Below, one piece after another: positions 12,832-24,753 of a stretch of DNA of 64,000 nt (position 1 is its first letter; each line of letters opens with the position of its first letter). The position numbers and the translations under genes were made by a program. The notes under the pieces were generated by a model that was given only the letters and a program-made list of their open reading frames with translations, had not been told where the DNA came from and did no database searches. Source of the stretch: Glebionis coronaria (lineage: Eukaryota > Streptophyta > Magnoliopsida > Asterales > Asteraceae); assembly GCA_025667525.1 (NCBI GenBank), contig CM046877.1, positions 297,162,364-297,226,363 on the forward strand. Reading direction: 5' to 3'.

Positions 12832-13110
12832 TTATAATCTAACCCTACAGGAACCTATTTCATCGGTTGCTAAAATATTTTCTTCTCTTATCATTGGCAG
12901 GCTGTTGAAATCTGTCTCTGGTCTGTGGACTCGGGCTGTTCCAAACATATGACTGGGAATCGAAGTCTTTTCAAGAACTTTGTTTGGCGATTCATAGGAA
13001 CTGTTCGATTTGGAAATGATCATGTTGCTACAATTCTAGGCTATGGTGATCTTCATTAAGGAAATATAATCATCACCAGATTCTATTTTGTTGATGGCTT
13101 AGGACATAAT
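12832..13110 (+). pseudogene. Element A aspartic protease remnant
   Basis: From 12919 frame 1 reads WSVDSGCSKHMTGN, the copia protease active-site motif (catalytic Asp in DSG). After it come FGNDHVATILGYGDL and the DGLGHNLFSVGQF segment that leads into the pre-integrase domain. A TAA lies at 13057-13059. The stretch 12832-12918 is out of frame and degenerate. Catalytic residue present, frame broken. Confidence 0.8.
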
Positions 13111-14247
13111 TTGTTCTCGGTTGGGCAATTCTGTGATTCTGACTTGGAGGTAGCCTTCAGAGGTCATACATGTTTTGTAAGAGATCTTGAAGGAATTGAT
13201 TTGTTGAAAGAAAATCGTACCACCAACCTTTACACTATTGATCTTTTTCAAATGTCTGTTCCTTCTCAAATTTGTCTCGTGGCCCGAGCCACATCAACAA
13301 AGTCATGGTTATGGCATCAAAGGTTATCTCATCTCAATTTCGATGCCATCACCCAACTCACGAAAGATGATCTCGTTACCGGTCTTCCAAAGTTGAAATA
13401 TACAAAAGACCATCTTTGTCCTTCATGTGAACAGGGTAAGAGCAAGAAGAAGCCTCACAAACCAAAACCTGTTCCCAATTCAACGAATACTTTACATCTC
13501 CTACATATGGATTTGTGTGGCCCAATGAGAAGCAAAAGCATTAATGGAAAGCGGTATGTCCTTGTGATTGTGGATGATTATTCTCGTTACACATGGGTTC
13601 ATTTTCTTGCTTCAAAAGATGAAGCCCCTGGTGTTATTATTAGTTTCTCAAAGAAAACATCAGTGCTACTTCAAGCCCATGTCATCATTGTAAGAACGGA
13701 TAACGGCACAGAATTCACCAACCAGCAACTGAAAGCTTATTTTGACAAAGTTGGGATTTCTCATCAATCTTCGGCTGTAAGAACTCCAGAGCAGAACGGT
13801 GTTGTAGAACGGAGGAATCGTACGTTAGATGAAGCTGCTCGGACGATGCTTCTCTCCTCCAGTGCACCGTTATTCCTTTGGTTCGACGCTATAGCAACTG
13901 CATGTTATACTCAAAACCGCTCCATTATTCACACTTGATTCAACAAAACACCTTATAAGATCATTAATGGAAGATAACCGGATATATCATTTCTACATGT
14001 CTTCGGTGCATTATGTTATCCGAAGAATGATCGTAAAGATATCGCTAAACTTGAACCTAAAGGTGATATTGGCTTTTTCATTGGTTATTCTTCAACTGCT
14101 TGTGCTTACAGGGTTTATAATCGAAGGACAAGAAAGGTAATGGAGACTATGAATGTTACCTTTGATGAACTCTCGGGTATGGCCTCTCAACATAGAAGTT
14201 CACATCCCAAACTTCAAGGTCAGACTTCTGGACACGTAAGTTCATGA
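13111..14247 (+). pseudogene. pol: Element A integrase (copia), with pre-integrase domain
   Basis: The GAG-pre-integrase part contains WLWHQRLSHLNFDAI and CPSCEQGKSKKKPH, giving the HHCC zinc site. The core follows: LHMDLCGPM (Asp), VRTDNGTEFTN (Asp), TPEQNGVVERRNRTLDEAARTM (Glu). All three catalytic acids are present. Stops occur at 13936-13938 (TGA after SIIHT) and near 13975 (TAA before PDISFLHVFG), then the reading continues through KGDIGFFIGYS to NVTFDEL. A decayed linker follows at 14248-14748. Minor open frames there are not separate genes. Confidence 0.85.
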
Positions 14248-14748
14248 CTCGCGCTTTAATTTGCACCATCAGCAATATCATCGTTACAACCTTCGGAACA
14301 TGAATTGGAAGTTTTATTTGGGACAATTTATGATGAATATATGGAGGGTCCTTCGTCATTTGGTGCTACACAAAATGCCCCGGCTGCACCCGCTACGGTA
14401 GTTCAAGAACCTCCAATTGTATCTACACCAACGGCATTTTTTCTGCACCATCTACGTCAACCTCAACCATATTGTCTCCAAATATTCCAACCACTTCTCC
14501 GATTGCTGACGTGACTCAACAACATTCTCAGCAAATTCCTAATCATGTTCATCTTCAGAATGAAATAGTTGTTGAAAATGCAAACAATGCGATGCTCAAC
14601 GAACATGAGTTTGTTAATCCATTTGCGGCTTCCACAAGTACTACTCAGCCTTCAATACCATATGTGGATCCGTCAAGATCGCATCAAATTTCTCATACAC
14701 TTCCACATGAACAAAAATGGACTAAGGATCATCCTTTGGTTCAAGTGA
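14248..14748 (+). pseudogene. Element A integrase-RT linker, degenerate
   Basis: Ser/Thr/Pro/Gln-rich fragments spread over two frames (such as HSQQIPNHVHLQNEIV and PYVDPSRSHQISHT), typical of the variable linker between copia integrase and RT. It ends with HPLVQVIGN, which normally precedes the RT. Frameshifts separate the pieces. No domain. Confidence 0.65.
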
Positions 14749-16389
14749 TTGGCAATCTCTCACGACCAGTCTCGACACAAAATCAGTTGCGTACCGATGG
14801 TGATATGTGTATCTATGTACTATAAGTCAGCACAATGGAACCAGCAAGTGAAAGAAGCAATGACCGACACATCATGGATTGAGTCTATGCAAGAAGAGCT
14901 CAATCAATTCATCCGGCTTGATGTATGGGAGTTAGTACCACGCCCGGACAATATTGATCCCCTTACCCTGAAATGGTTATTCAAAAACAAGGTGGATGAG
15001 GAGCAAACGGTCATTAGGAACAAGACTCGGTTAGTTGTGAGATGCTATAAACAGAAGGAGGGAAATGATTTCGCAGAATCCTTCGCCCCGGTTGCTCGAA
15101 TGGAAGCTATTAGGATTTTCTTGGCATACGCTGCTCACAAATTGTTCACTGTGTATCAAATGGATGTGAAGATGCCTTTCTTGCATGGGTCATTAAAAGA
15201 AGACGTGTACGTATGTCAACCTGAAGGTTTCATCAACAACGAACATCCAAGCCATGTCTACAAGTTGAAAAAAGCAATTTTATGGTTTGAAACAAGCACT
15301 GAGGGCATGGTACGACGAATTATCATCATTTCTTCTCCAAAATCACTTCAGCAAAGGAACCATTGATCCAACGTTGTTTATCAAGCACTACGGCAATGAC
15401 ATCTTGGTGGCTCAGGTCTATGTAGATGATATAGTTTTTGGTTCTACAAACCTAAAATATTCCATATTATTTGCCGACCTTATGAAAAGCCGATTCGAAA
15501 TGTCCATGATGGAGTAAATGACGTTTTTTCTTGGTCTCCAAGTTCACCAATCCCCCCGTGGTATTTCATAAATCAGTCCAAATATGTGCTCGAGAATCTA
15601 ATGAAATTTGGAATGGAAAACTGTGATCCTATTGGTACTCCAATGGACACTAAACACAAGCTTGATTTAGATAAGAAAGGGATATTTGTAGATGCTACAA
15701 AATACCAAAGTATGATCAGGTCCCTTATGTACTTAACCTCAAGCAGACCGAACATTGTGCATGCTACTTGTTTATATGCTCGGTACCAGGCTAAGCCAAC
15801 CGAGAAGCACCTCAAGGAGGTTAAAAGGATCTTTCTTTATCTCTGGGGAACCATTCACATGGGTCTCTAGTATACGAAGGATTATGGTTTTAATCTAACT
15901 AGTTTTTCAGATGCCGACCATGCAGGGTGTCATGATACATTCAAGAGTACTTCCGGTGGAGCACAGTTCTTAGGCGAGAAGCTAGTGAGCCGTTCCTCAA
16001 GAAAGCAAGATTGTACGGCGTTGTCCACCGTGGAAGCAGAATATGTGTCTCTATCCGTGTGTAGTGCTCAAGTCCTTTGGATGAGAACACAGCTCACGGA
16101 TTATGGCTTTCACTTTAACAAAGTTCCTATTTATTGTGATTCACAATCAGCCATAGCCATATCCTGCAACCCGATTCAACACTCCAAGACCAAGCACATA
16201 GCTGTCCGGTTCCATTTCATAAAGGAGCATGTGGAAAGAGGAACGATCGAACTGTATTTTGTCAAGACAGACTACCAACTAGCCGACATCTTCACCAAAG
16301 CTCTTTCTCAAGACATATTTGAATTTTTGGTTCGTCGACTTGGTATGCGTAGTTTCACTCCAGATGCGCTTGAATGTCTTGCACATTAG
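14749..16389 (+). pseudogene. pol: Element A reverse transcriptase and RNase H (copia)
   Basis: RT motifs in order: [50 protein letters not shown] (first catalytic Asp), a frameshift near 15275, [12 protein letters not shown], and VYVDDIVFGST (catalytic pair). Stops: near 15515, about 15570, and 15868-15870 (TAG after HMGL). RNase H: SFSDADHAGCHD, STVEAEYVSL, IYCDSQSAI, KHIAVRFHFIKEHV, YQLADIFTKALSQ. It ends ALECLAH at 16389. Active-site residues survive, but at least three stops and one frameshift make it non-functional. Confidence 0.88.
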
Positions 16390-16612
16390 CAGTAACCTTG
16401 TATATATCTATCAGAAAATCCAAATACAAAATATAAAACCTATAAAAACAAAATAAAAAATAAGAAAATCTTTAAAAAATACCAAAAATATTCTTCTTCG
16501 ACATGTCCCTCAGCAACGATAATATGGATGTACTTAGAAATGTCGCTCACTAACGACACGGGTATGTACATAAAGTTCGAATGGGAGTTCAAATATTTTC
16601 AAAACATGTGTT
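16390..16612 (+). other. Element A 3' noncoding start
   Basis: AT-rich sequence after the RNase H stop, with A-rich runs and two related short phrases (CAGCAACGATAA and CACTAACGACAC). No gene. It is continuous with 29063 onward; element B is inserted between. Bases 16608-16612 (GTGTT) are the left flank of B. Confidence 0.7.
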
Positions 16613-17523
16613 TGTTGGGTCAATATTTACTGACCCTGAAGCAACTCTAGGATTTGAATATAAAATCCCCCTAAGTGTTTCATGCTCAGCAGTAAGGCCA
16701 GTCTACTGATGGACGACTAGAGGAACAAAGTTCCTACTGAAGACTTTAAAGCTGAAGAAAGTTCAGCACTCCCCTTCCAGTGAACTTAGAAGACAAAGGA
16801 GTCTTCGCTTCAAATACTAGGCGGTCTAGTTGCTGAAGAACAAGGACTGAAGAATGGCTTTCAGTTTAGTTTGGTTTGACAATACCAAACTGAATGATGT
16901 CGATCTCCTCTAGGATACTGAAGACTCTTCAGTATTCTGATGGTTTGCATTAGGCGGGAAAAGATAACTTTAATTCAAAGTAGGTTACTTGTATACTTAG
17001 ATATAAGTACAACCTTTATCTTTTCTATAATAGTTTATTTAGTACTTTGTACTGTTTATCCAACATGGGCATCAACCACCCACTCGATAAACTGATGCAT
17101 TGTTACATGCAAAATGCAAGCCCTAATTTACACTGCCTATATAAAGGAGTGTACATTGGGAGAGAAAGGGAACCAATACAAGAGCTTAAACTCTGGAAAA
17201 CCTTTCTCTCTCGATACCAACTAAACCATATAGCCAAAGATGCATATGAACGTTTAGATTGGAGCTTAGAGTTTAAATTTGGTTAAACGTTTAAGTAGAG
17301 GAGACCAAACCCCATTGTCATTCAACCACTTTGTTATTCCACAAACAAAGTGGGTTATAGATTCCTTATTTGATTCTAATAAAAGTCTATACGTTGAAAA
17401 GTATATTGGTATTATTGTTATAATCTTTCATAGTTCTTATCTTATGTTAAAACAACACACTGGAGTCAAAGTAATAGTTATTACTTAAGATAATAAGTAA
17501 TACCGAATTACTAGGGACCAACA
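16613..17523 (+). repeat. Element B 5' LTR
   Basis: Direct repeat of 28153-29062 with perfect terminal inverted repeat TGTTGG/CCAACA. It contains inverted repeats (16868-16891, 16915-16935), many CTGAAG/CTTCAG words and a TATA element. The short open frames in it (17047-17488) have no family match and lie in the transcribed LTR. Confidence 0.95.
17138..17146 (+). promoter_or_regulatory. TATA box of element B LTR
   Basis: TATATAAAG in the context GCCTATATAAAGGAGTG, about 385 bases before the LTR end. Conserved at 28678-28686 in the 3' LTR. Transcription would begin ~30 bases downstream. Confidence 0.7.
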
Positions 17524-17525
17524 AG

Positions 17526-17537
17526 TGGTATCAGAGC
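17526..17537 (+). promoter_or_regulatory. Element B primer binding site
   Basis: TGGTATCAGAGC, an exact complement of the initiator tRNA-Met 3' end, two bases after the LTR. Confidence 0.92.
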
Positions 17538-17604
17538 AGTTTGATTAGCTAAACTATTATTTTATAAAACTTCTCAATTAAAAGTTTTCAAATCAAGATC
17601 CAAA

Positions 17605-20069
17605 ATGGTTCAAGTTATACTACAAACCCTAGAATATAGGGGTGGCCAACTCAATGCTGCTCCTGTACTAGAGGTAGCCAACTTTACAAATTGGAAGATG
17701 AGGTTTCTTGTCCACATGGTTGGAATTGAACCTCAATTCCTTGGAATCTTGAAAATGGTCCTTTTGTTCCCATGGTTGGGGACAATAAAAAACCTGAAGT
17801 GGAATGGACTGCTGATGAGAGAAAAGTTGCTAACCTTGATCAGCGTCTCAAAAGTCTCATCATGTCTGTACTCCCAGATGACCAAATGAATTCTGTTGTA
17901 AATTGCAAAACAATCAAATCAACATGGGAGGACCTTATTCTTTACCATGAGGGACCCTCTGATGTAAAAGAAACCAGAATCATGGATTTAAAGCTTCAAT
18001 ACAACAACTTCAAGCACAAAGAAGGGGAAACCCTCACACAGACATTCACCAGATACAAAGCACTGATGAATGAACTTATGAATGATGGTGTTGAGATTTC
18101 AAAACTTGAAATCAACACAGTTTTTGTTAATGCATTGCCAAAGAAGTGGCTCAGTTTCTGCCAAAGCTTGAGAAATGCTAATCACATTAATGATTGTGAT
18201 CTAGCCTCTCTTTTTGGGAAACTAAAATATGAAGAAAACCTAGTTGATAGGATTTATGAAGGCTCAAGCAAGAGTAAAGCATTAACCATTGCTACACCCT
18301 TGTCCACATCCTTCTTCAGTGAAGCTGTCATACAAGACTACCAAGATAGTCCTGATGATGAGGAAGATACTAGATCTAGTGAGGAATATCTAAATGACCT
18401 CAAAGAGGAATTTCATGAAAGGGCACTTCTGGCCAAGACTAGAAGGTTCTTTAAGAAAGGAGGCAAGTTCTCCATCTCCACAAATGCTTTAGTTGATACT
18501 GAATGCTACAAATGTGGGAAGATTGGTCACTATGCAAGGGATTGTTATTCAAAAACGTCTCTCCCTTCATATTCCTCACCAGCTCAATCAAGACCAACTG
18601 ATCAATCATCATTTCAACCAAAACAAATTGCTTCTACTCCATTTCAGCAAAGCAGGGTTGAACTCAGGCCTACAAAATACTTTGAGGCCAAATACAGGGA
18701 AATCAAGGCAAGATTGGCCTTAATGAGTACTGAAAGCACCTCATCCAAGAACCCTAAGCAAGACAAGAACAAAGGACTTGTTGCTGAAGCATATGAATGG
18801 GATGAGGAAGATGTTTCTTCATATGATGATGAGTTGGTAAATGTAAAAGTGTTAATGGCACTTGCTGATGATGAAGGGGCGAGCTCAAATGTTGTCACCA
18901 AAGAAAGTGCCAGAAATGGAGAATGGGTCAATGTCACAATAAAAAAGGTACAAACTGTTCTTGAATTAGAAGATAAAGATGACATTAAATTTGTCTTTGA
19001 TTACTTGTGCATTGATCTAAAATTTGTTGAAGAGCAAAGAAACAATTTGCTTGTAAAATTTCACAAACTTGTTTTACAACTTGAAGATTTTGAAAGTAAG
19101 CAAATAGATCTAAAAGAAGCTAAACTTGATATTCTTACTTTTCAACAATTGAACAAAGAAATATTGGAAGAAAATAACTCTCTTAGAGTGGAAATAAAAG
19201 AAGCAAATGACATTGTTAAATCTTGGCTTAGAAAATCTGATAGGGTAAATCAATGCATAAGTGAACAAATACCTGCTCAAAAGAAGAAAATGCTTGGTGC
19301 TAAAGGATCCTCCAGCACAAAATCTATTGTCTTTGTCAAAGCCTCAAATGAGGATGGTAGCTCGATCCCTGACATTGAAAGGTCAGGTGAAGAGAATTTA
19401 CCCAATCATGACATTGGACGAATCCTTCTTCCTGAGTTACAAGCATGTGTTGACACTTCAGCACCAGTTGAATCCTCAGAAACTGAGGATGACTCAGATG
19501 ATGATATAGAGAATGAAGTAAGTACCCCACTTCCTCCTTTGGAGAAGCTGGCTGGTGCTGAACCCTCTACTGGACCCAAAAATATCCATTCTATCATCAA
19601 GTCACACACCACACACAAAGGTAGTTCTTCCAAACATGTCAAACCTGACACCTCAAAGAACTCTTCAGCTCCTCCTAAAGGTTCACATATAGGAACTACC
19701 TCTTCAGTTTCATCAAATAAATTGAAAAATGCAAAATCTGAGGAAGATAAGAGAATGTCTCTTGTCATGCAAGAGATAAATGATCTTAAAATACAACTCA
19801 GACATCAGCAAACACCAACACGATTCAGAGATGAACCTTCAAATTCTCCTCATTTAAAGTACAAGACACAATTCAAAAGAGCTTGTGAGTTATGTGGTCA
19901 AACCAACCATCTCACTCAAACTTGCTTAAGAGTGATTTATTGTACTAAATGTGAAAGGACTGATCATTGCACTTGTGAACACACTCAGTATATGCTGGCC
20001 AAAACAGGTACTGATGCTCACAAATCTGAAGCATCTCATTCCAGGAGAAATATGCCTTTCCCACCATGA
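17605..20069 (+). pseudogene. gag: Element B Gag (Sirevirus type), one frameshift
   Basis: Starts MVQVILQTLEYRGG 67 bases after the primer site. A frameshift near 17745 joins it to the long frame that continues from VPMVGDNKKPEVEW. The copia gag domain covers ANFTNWKMRF, KSTWEDLILYHEGPSD, LTQTFTRYKALMNELMNDGV and FVNALPKKWLSF. One CCHC knuckle lies at 18504-18545 (CYKCGKIGHYARDC). A long Glu/Lys/Leu coiled-coil-like and Ser/Thr-rich extension follows, then a second Cys/His cluster (CELCGQTNHLTQTC, CTKCERTDHCTCEH). The frame ends at 20067 through a frameshift; coding continues in another frame. Long gag extensions are typical of this lineage. Confidence 0.85.
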
Positions 20070-20475
20070 ATTCATTGTAGTATGGGCAATCATCACCCAG
20101 ATGTCTGCCACTATTACCCTGTGTAATATTTGTGGAAGTTATGACCATGACACTCATGGACATAATCGAATCATCTCACTTAGAAGAGGTATTAAACCAA
20201 GAAACCCAAACTCTATTACCAAATGTTGTGAGACTTGTGGAAGCGATGTCCAAACTACATTTGATCACAACCATATAGAGTGGTTCAGAAGAGGTGAAGC
20301 CCTCCAGGCTAAGAAAGCTAAAGCTGTTCAAACCTCTTCTTCTTCTGAGCAATCACACATACCCTCTACAAGAGGACCCTTCAGATCTAGAACACCTTCT
20401 AGATCTAAAACCCCCACCCAACAAAGGTGGGTTTCAAAAAAAAAACTGACCATTTCCTTAACTTGTGTAGTGTGA
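20070..20475 (+). pseudogene. Element B Gag C-terminal extension with Cys/His repeats
   Basis: Reads on from gag after a frameshift near 20060. Two more Cys-x2-Cys-Gly...His motifs occur: CNICGSYDHDTHGH (20122-20162) and CETCGSDVQTTFDHNH (20227-20272). Each is followed by a basic, Arg-rich segment (SLRRG, WFRRGE). The Ser/Arg/Thr-rich tail includes SRSKTPTQQRW. A nine-A run near 20437 is a likely frameshift site. Probably additional RNA- or metal-binding knuckles; role unproven. Confidence 0.7.
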
Positions 20476-20483
20476 TCTCAGGA

Positions 20484-20839
20484 AGCCTATTTGGTACCTA
20501 GATAGTGGCTGCTCAAGGCATATGACTGGAACCGAAAGTTATCTGCACAAGTATAAGGAGGAACAAGGTCCTAAAGTATTTTTTAGTGATAACTCATCAG
20601 CTACTACTGAAGGATTTGGTTCAGTAAAATACAATGGTATAGTTTTCTCAAGGGTAGCATATGTAAATGGATTGAAGCACAACCTCATCAGCATAAGTCA
20701 ACTTTGTGATGCAAAGTATCTTGTGCTGTTTGATGACAAAAAAGGTACAATCTTCAACTCCAATCATGAAATAGTGATGATTGCTCCAAGAGTCAAAGAT
20801 GTTTATGTCATGAACATGAACTCAACTCAAGAGACATGA
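20484..20839 (+). pseudogene. pol: Element B aspartic protease
   Basis: Frame 2 reads KPIWYLDSGCSRHMTG, the copia protease active site (DSG), then VKYNGIVFSRVAYVNGLKHNLISISQLCD and the GTIFNSN region leading to the pre-integrase domain. It ends at TGA 20837-20839, which lies inside the normal polyprotein. The catalytic Asp is intact. Confidence 0.85.
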
Positions 20840-21842
20840 TTCTTTGCTAAAGCCTCCAATATTACCAATTGACTTTGGTATAAGAGGCTCTCACATCTCA
20901 ATTTCAAAACAATAACTCTGCTGGTAAAACAAAATCTTGTTATTGGTCTTCCCTCACTTCTCTACTCCAAGGACAAACCGTGCTCAACATGTGAAAAAAG
21001 GGAAGCACCATAGGGCCAGTTTCAAAACAAAGCAAACTTTCTCATTCAAAGAAAGTCTTCATTTGCTTCACATGGACTTATTTGGCCCAATATCACCTAG
21101 GGCCATTTGTCATGGAAAATATACACTTGTCATTGTTGATGAGTACTCAAGGTACACCTGGGTATATTTTCTGACAATGAAAAGCCATGCACCAGATGCC
21201 ATTATGTCATTCATCAAAAGAGTTGAAAATTAAAATGACACTCATGTCAAACAACTCAGAACTGACAATGGTACTGAATTCAGAAATCACTCACTGATCA
21301 AATTCTGTGATGACAAAGGAATTTCCCAAAACTTCTCATCTCCTTACACACCTGAACAAAATGGTGTGGTTGAAAGAAGGAACAGAACTTTGATTGAAGC
21401 AGCAAGAACAATGCTTGCTGGATCTTCTATCTCTAAGCACTTTTGGACTGATGTTGTAGCTACTGCTTGCTACACTCAAAATAGATCCATTATTGTGAAG
21501 AGACACATGAAGACTCCCTATGAAGTCTTCAGGGGGAGAATTCCAAACATCTCATTCTTACATGTGTTTGGGTGTCTAGTATTCATTCACAATCACAAGG
21601 ATCACCTTGGAAAGTTTGATGAAAAATCTAATGATGGTTATTTTCTTGGATACTCCCTAGTATCTAAAGCATACAGAGTCTTCAACACAAGAAGACAATG
21701 TATTGAAAAAACCTATCACATCACATTCAATGAAAGTTCCGAAGCTCTCACTTTTACAAATTCATCAGATGATGAACTTCATATACATGAATCTCAAAAT
21801 TATCCATCTGATGAATTTAATCATTATGAGCCTTCTCAATAA
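20840..21842 (+). pseudogene. pol: Element B integrase
   Basis: Pre-integrase: LWYKRLSHLNFKTI then a frame change to CSTCEKGKHHRASF (HHCC). Core: LHMDLFGPIS (Asp), LRTDNGTEFRN (Asp), YTPEQNGVVERRNRTLIEAARTML (Glu). C-terminal part: VFGCLVFIHNHKDHLGKFDEKSNDGYFLGYS and YHITFNES. In-frame stops at 20870-20872 (TGA), 21231-21233 (TAA) and 21840-21842 (TAA). Catalytic triad present. Inserts cDNA into the genome. Confidence 0.87.
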
Positions 21843-22436
21843 TATCAAACAAGCAATTCAGTCCATCATTTTGATCCATTTGAAGATATGACAAGTCCTA
21901 CAAAAGGAAATCCATCAGTATCACATACTGATTGCCGTCAATCAAATAATGATCAATCTCAAAATGATCAAAATGATCAACAAGGAAACACAAATGACCA
22001 AAATGGTCAGTCTCAAAACAATAAGCATGCTGACACACATGATCAAAATGATCAATCATATGCAGCTGCTGAAGAACAATCTGAGCCCCTTGCTCAAAGC
22101 TCTCCTATCATCTCTAGGGAATTAGGTCTTGGATATGCTTCTTCTGACCAAGAAGGAAGTCCTCCAATGATTGAACCCTTGTCCACTGAATATCCTTCAG
22201 TAGACACTAAAGACATTCCAAGTCTAAGTCTATGTCATGGACTTCCAAGTTCTAGCTCTAATCATGATACCAGTACCTATTCTCCAGCTCTACAAAAATC
22301 TTGGACTCAAAATAGTCACATACAGTTGGTGAACATAATAGGTAATCCTGGTGAAGGTAGAGTCACTAGATCTATGGCAAAGAAACTAAGTGCTGCTTCA
22401 TCTAGAGAATGCCTTTATGCAAATTTTCTCTCAGAA
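21843..22436 (+). pseudogene. Element B integrase-RT linker, Asn/Gln/Asp-rich
   Basis: Open frame with a low-complexity DQND/NDQN repeat (about 21945-22060), Ser/Pro-rich spacer, then SHIQLVNIIGNPGEGRVTRSM, the conserved stretch before copia RT. No catalytic motif. Confidence 0.75.
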
Positions 22437-24001
22437 ATTGAACCTACAAAGGTTTCTGAAGCACTCACACACCCTGGATGGGTGGATGCCATGCAAGAGG
22501 AACTAAATCAATTTGAAAGAAAAAAAGTTTGGAAATTGGTTCCTCTTCCATATGGTAAATCAACCACTGGCACTAAATGGGTGTACAAGCTCAAAGAGAT
22601 GAAACCAATGCAGTGACCAAAAATAAAGCTAGACTGGTGGCCCAAGGATTCAATCAAGAGCCTGGTGTTGATTTTGATCAAACCTTTGCTCCAGTTGCAC
22701 GTATGGAAGCCATACGAATCTTCCTTGCATATGCCACTTACATGAACTTCATAATCTACCAAATGGATGTCAAAAGTGCATTCCTAAATGGTGACCTAAA
22801 AGAAGAAGTTTATGTTACCCAGCATCCTGGCTTTGAGAGTAGTAAATACCCAAATCATGTTTACAAGCTTTACAAAGCTTTGTATGGACTGAAGCAAGCT
22901 CCAAGAGCATGGTATGAAACTCTCTCAACTTTTCTCATTGAACATAAATTTGTCAGGGGAAAAATAGATAGCACCTTGTTCATCTATAAATCTAAAACTG
23001 ACACCATTCTGGTAAAAATTTGTGTGGATGACATAATATTTGGTTCTACAAGCTTGAAACTTTGCAAACAATTTGCCAAGCTTATGACCAGCAAGTTTGA
23101 GATGAGTATGATGGGAGAACTCACATACTTCCTTGGTCTTCAGATTAAACAATCTTACCAAGGCATCTCCATCAATCAAGAAAAATATGTCAAAGATATG
23201 TTGAAGAAGTATGATATCATATGTGCTTCAGTAAAGACTCCAATGGTACCCCCTAACAACGTAGGACCTGATCTCACTGGACAATCAGTCAATGAGACTC
23301 AGTATAGAGGTATGATTGGGTAACTCATGTACTTAACTACAAGCGGACCTGACATTCAATTCTCTACATGCCTTTGTGCAAGACACCAAGCAGATCCAAA
23401 GGAATCACACCTTACTGCTGTTAGGAGAATCTTCAGATACCTAAAAGGTACACCAAGTCTAGGTCTTTGGTACACCAAATCCTCAGGTTTTGATCTAATG
23501 GGGTACTCAGATTCTGACTATGCTGGTTGCAATTTGGACAGAAAAAGCACTTCTGGTGCCTGCCAATTGCTAGGTGGCAAACTTGTGTATTGGAGTGCTA
23601 AAAAGCAACAAATAGTTGCCATGTCTTCAGCAAAAGCTGAATATGTAGCAGCTGGTGAATGTTGTGCCAATATTCTTTGGATGAATAGCCAACTGGCTGA
23701 TTATGACATAGAATATGAAAAGGTGCCAATCTTTTGTGATAACACTAGTGGTATTGCAATATCCAATAATCCAGTCCTCCACTCAAGAACAAAACACATT
23801 GATATTAGATATCACTTTATCAGAGATCACATTGTGAAAGGGGACATTGAATTACATTTCATCCCCACTCAATACCAATTGGCTGATATCTTCACCAAAC
23901 CATTGGATGAACCAACTTTCAAAAGATTGATAATGGATCTTGGTATGATTAACATTGATGATACAAAACCTGAACCTTCAGCATTCACTGAAGAATCTTG
24001 A
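22437..24001 (+). pseudogene. pol: Element B reverse transcriptase and RNase H
   Basis: RT motifs: [21 protein letters not shown], frameshift near 22600, [69 protein letters not shown]. The catalytic box reads [10 protein letters not shown], with Cys where copia RTs usually have Tyr. One TAA at 23321-23323 interrupts before LMYLTTSGPDI; the frame is otherwise continuous. RNase H: GYSDSDYAGCNLDRKSTSG, SSAKAEYVAA, FCDNTSGIAIS, HIDIRYHFIRDH, YQLADIFTKPLDEP. Ends at TGA 23999. Confidence 0.9.
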
Positions 24002-24753
24002 AGGTTCAGCATTTTTTAAAAGACTTTGATTAATGTTAAGTAGCATTGTCTGAGTAAAGGAGTGTGCAATGTCATGTGTCTATTTCACTTTACGTGATTG
24101 TGTATATGATGTTTTGTCGTCTTATCTAATTCACTGAAGCTGAACAAATAAATCACCAGTCATCAAAAGATTCCTTCAGCAATGCTGAACAAAATTTTAA
24201 TACAAATGAGTAGCTAGGCCTGAGTAGAGGAGCGTGCAATGTCATATGTCTTGTTCACTTATGTGAACACGTATATGGGGTTTTGTCGCCTCATCTGACG
24301 CACTGAAGCTCGCAAGTATAGCCATCAACTTCAGCATATCTGAGCAACAGCATTTAAAACCCATCAATCATGTGATTCAAAAGAGTTAATGGCATTAAAT
24401 TTCTTGTGAATAAAACAAACATTCTTTCAAAAAAGGTGTCATTTGTTAATTAAGGAAATTTCAAACGTCTCCATCCACAGTCAACAACTCCCTGACACAT
24501 GAGGCGTTTCACTGTTCAAAGCAACAAAAAATCATACCTTTTTGCAGAACATTAATGAGAAAGTTTGTGCCAAATGTTCAAAAGAAACCCTAAAAGATTT
24601 ATAACTTTTTCAAATGGTTTTAAAAACTTTTTACAAATCAGTTAAAGTTTTTATATAATCCCTAACAATTGGATTTCATTCCATGCTTACAAATCTTTTC
24701 ATCCATAAATATACACAACCTTTCTCTCTTTCAAAACACACACAGAAACATAA
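24002..24753 (+). other. Element B spacer between pol and post-pol ORF, with direct repeat
   Basis: No ORF. An imperfect ~100-bp direct repeat occurs at 24041-24141 and 24211-24310; shared words include GTGCAATGTCAT, GTCTTGTTCAC/GTCTATTTCAC and TTTTGTCG. AT-rich sequence with GTTCAGCA/CACTGAAGC words follows, then the ORF start. It may carry a promoter or splice acceptor for the downstream ORF; that is inference. Confidence 0.75.
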
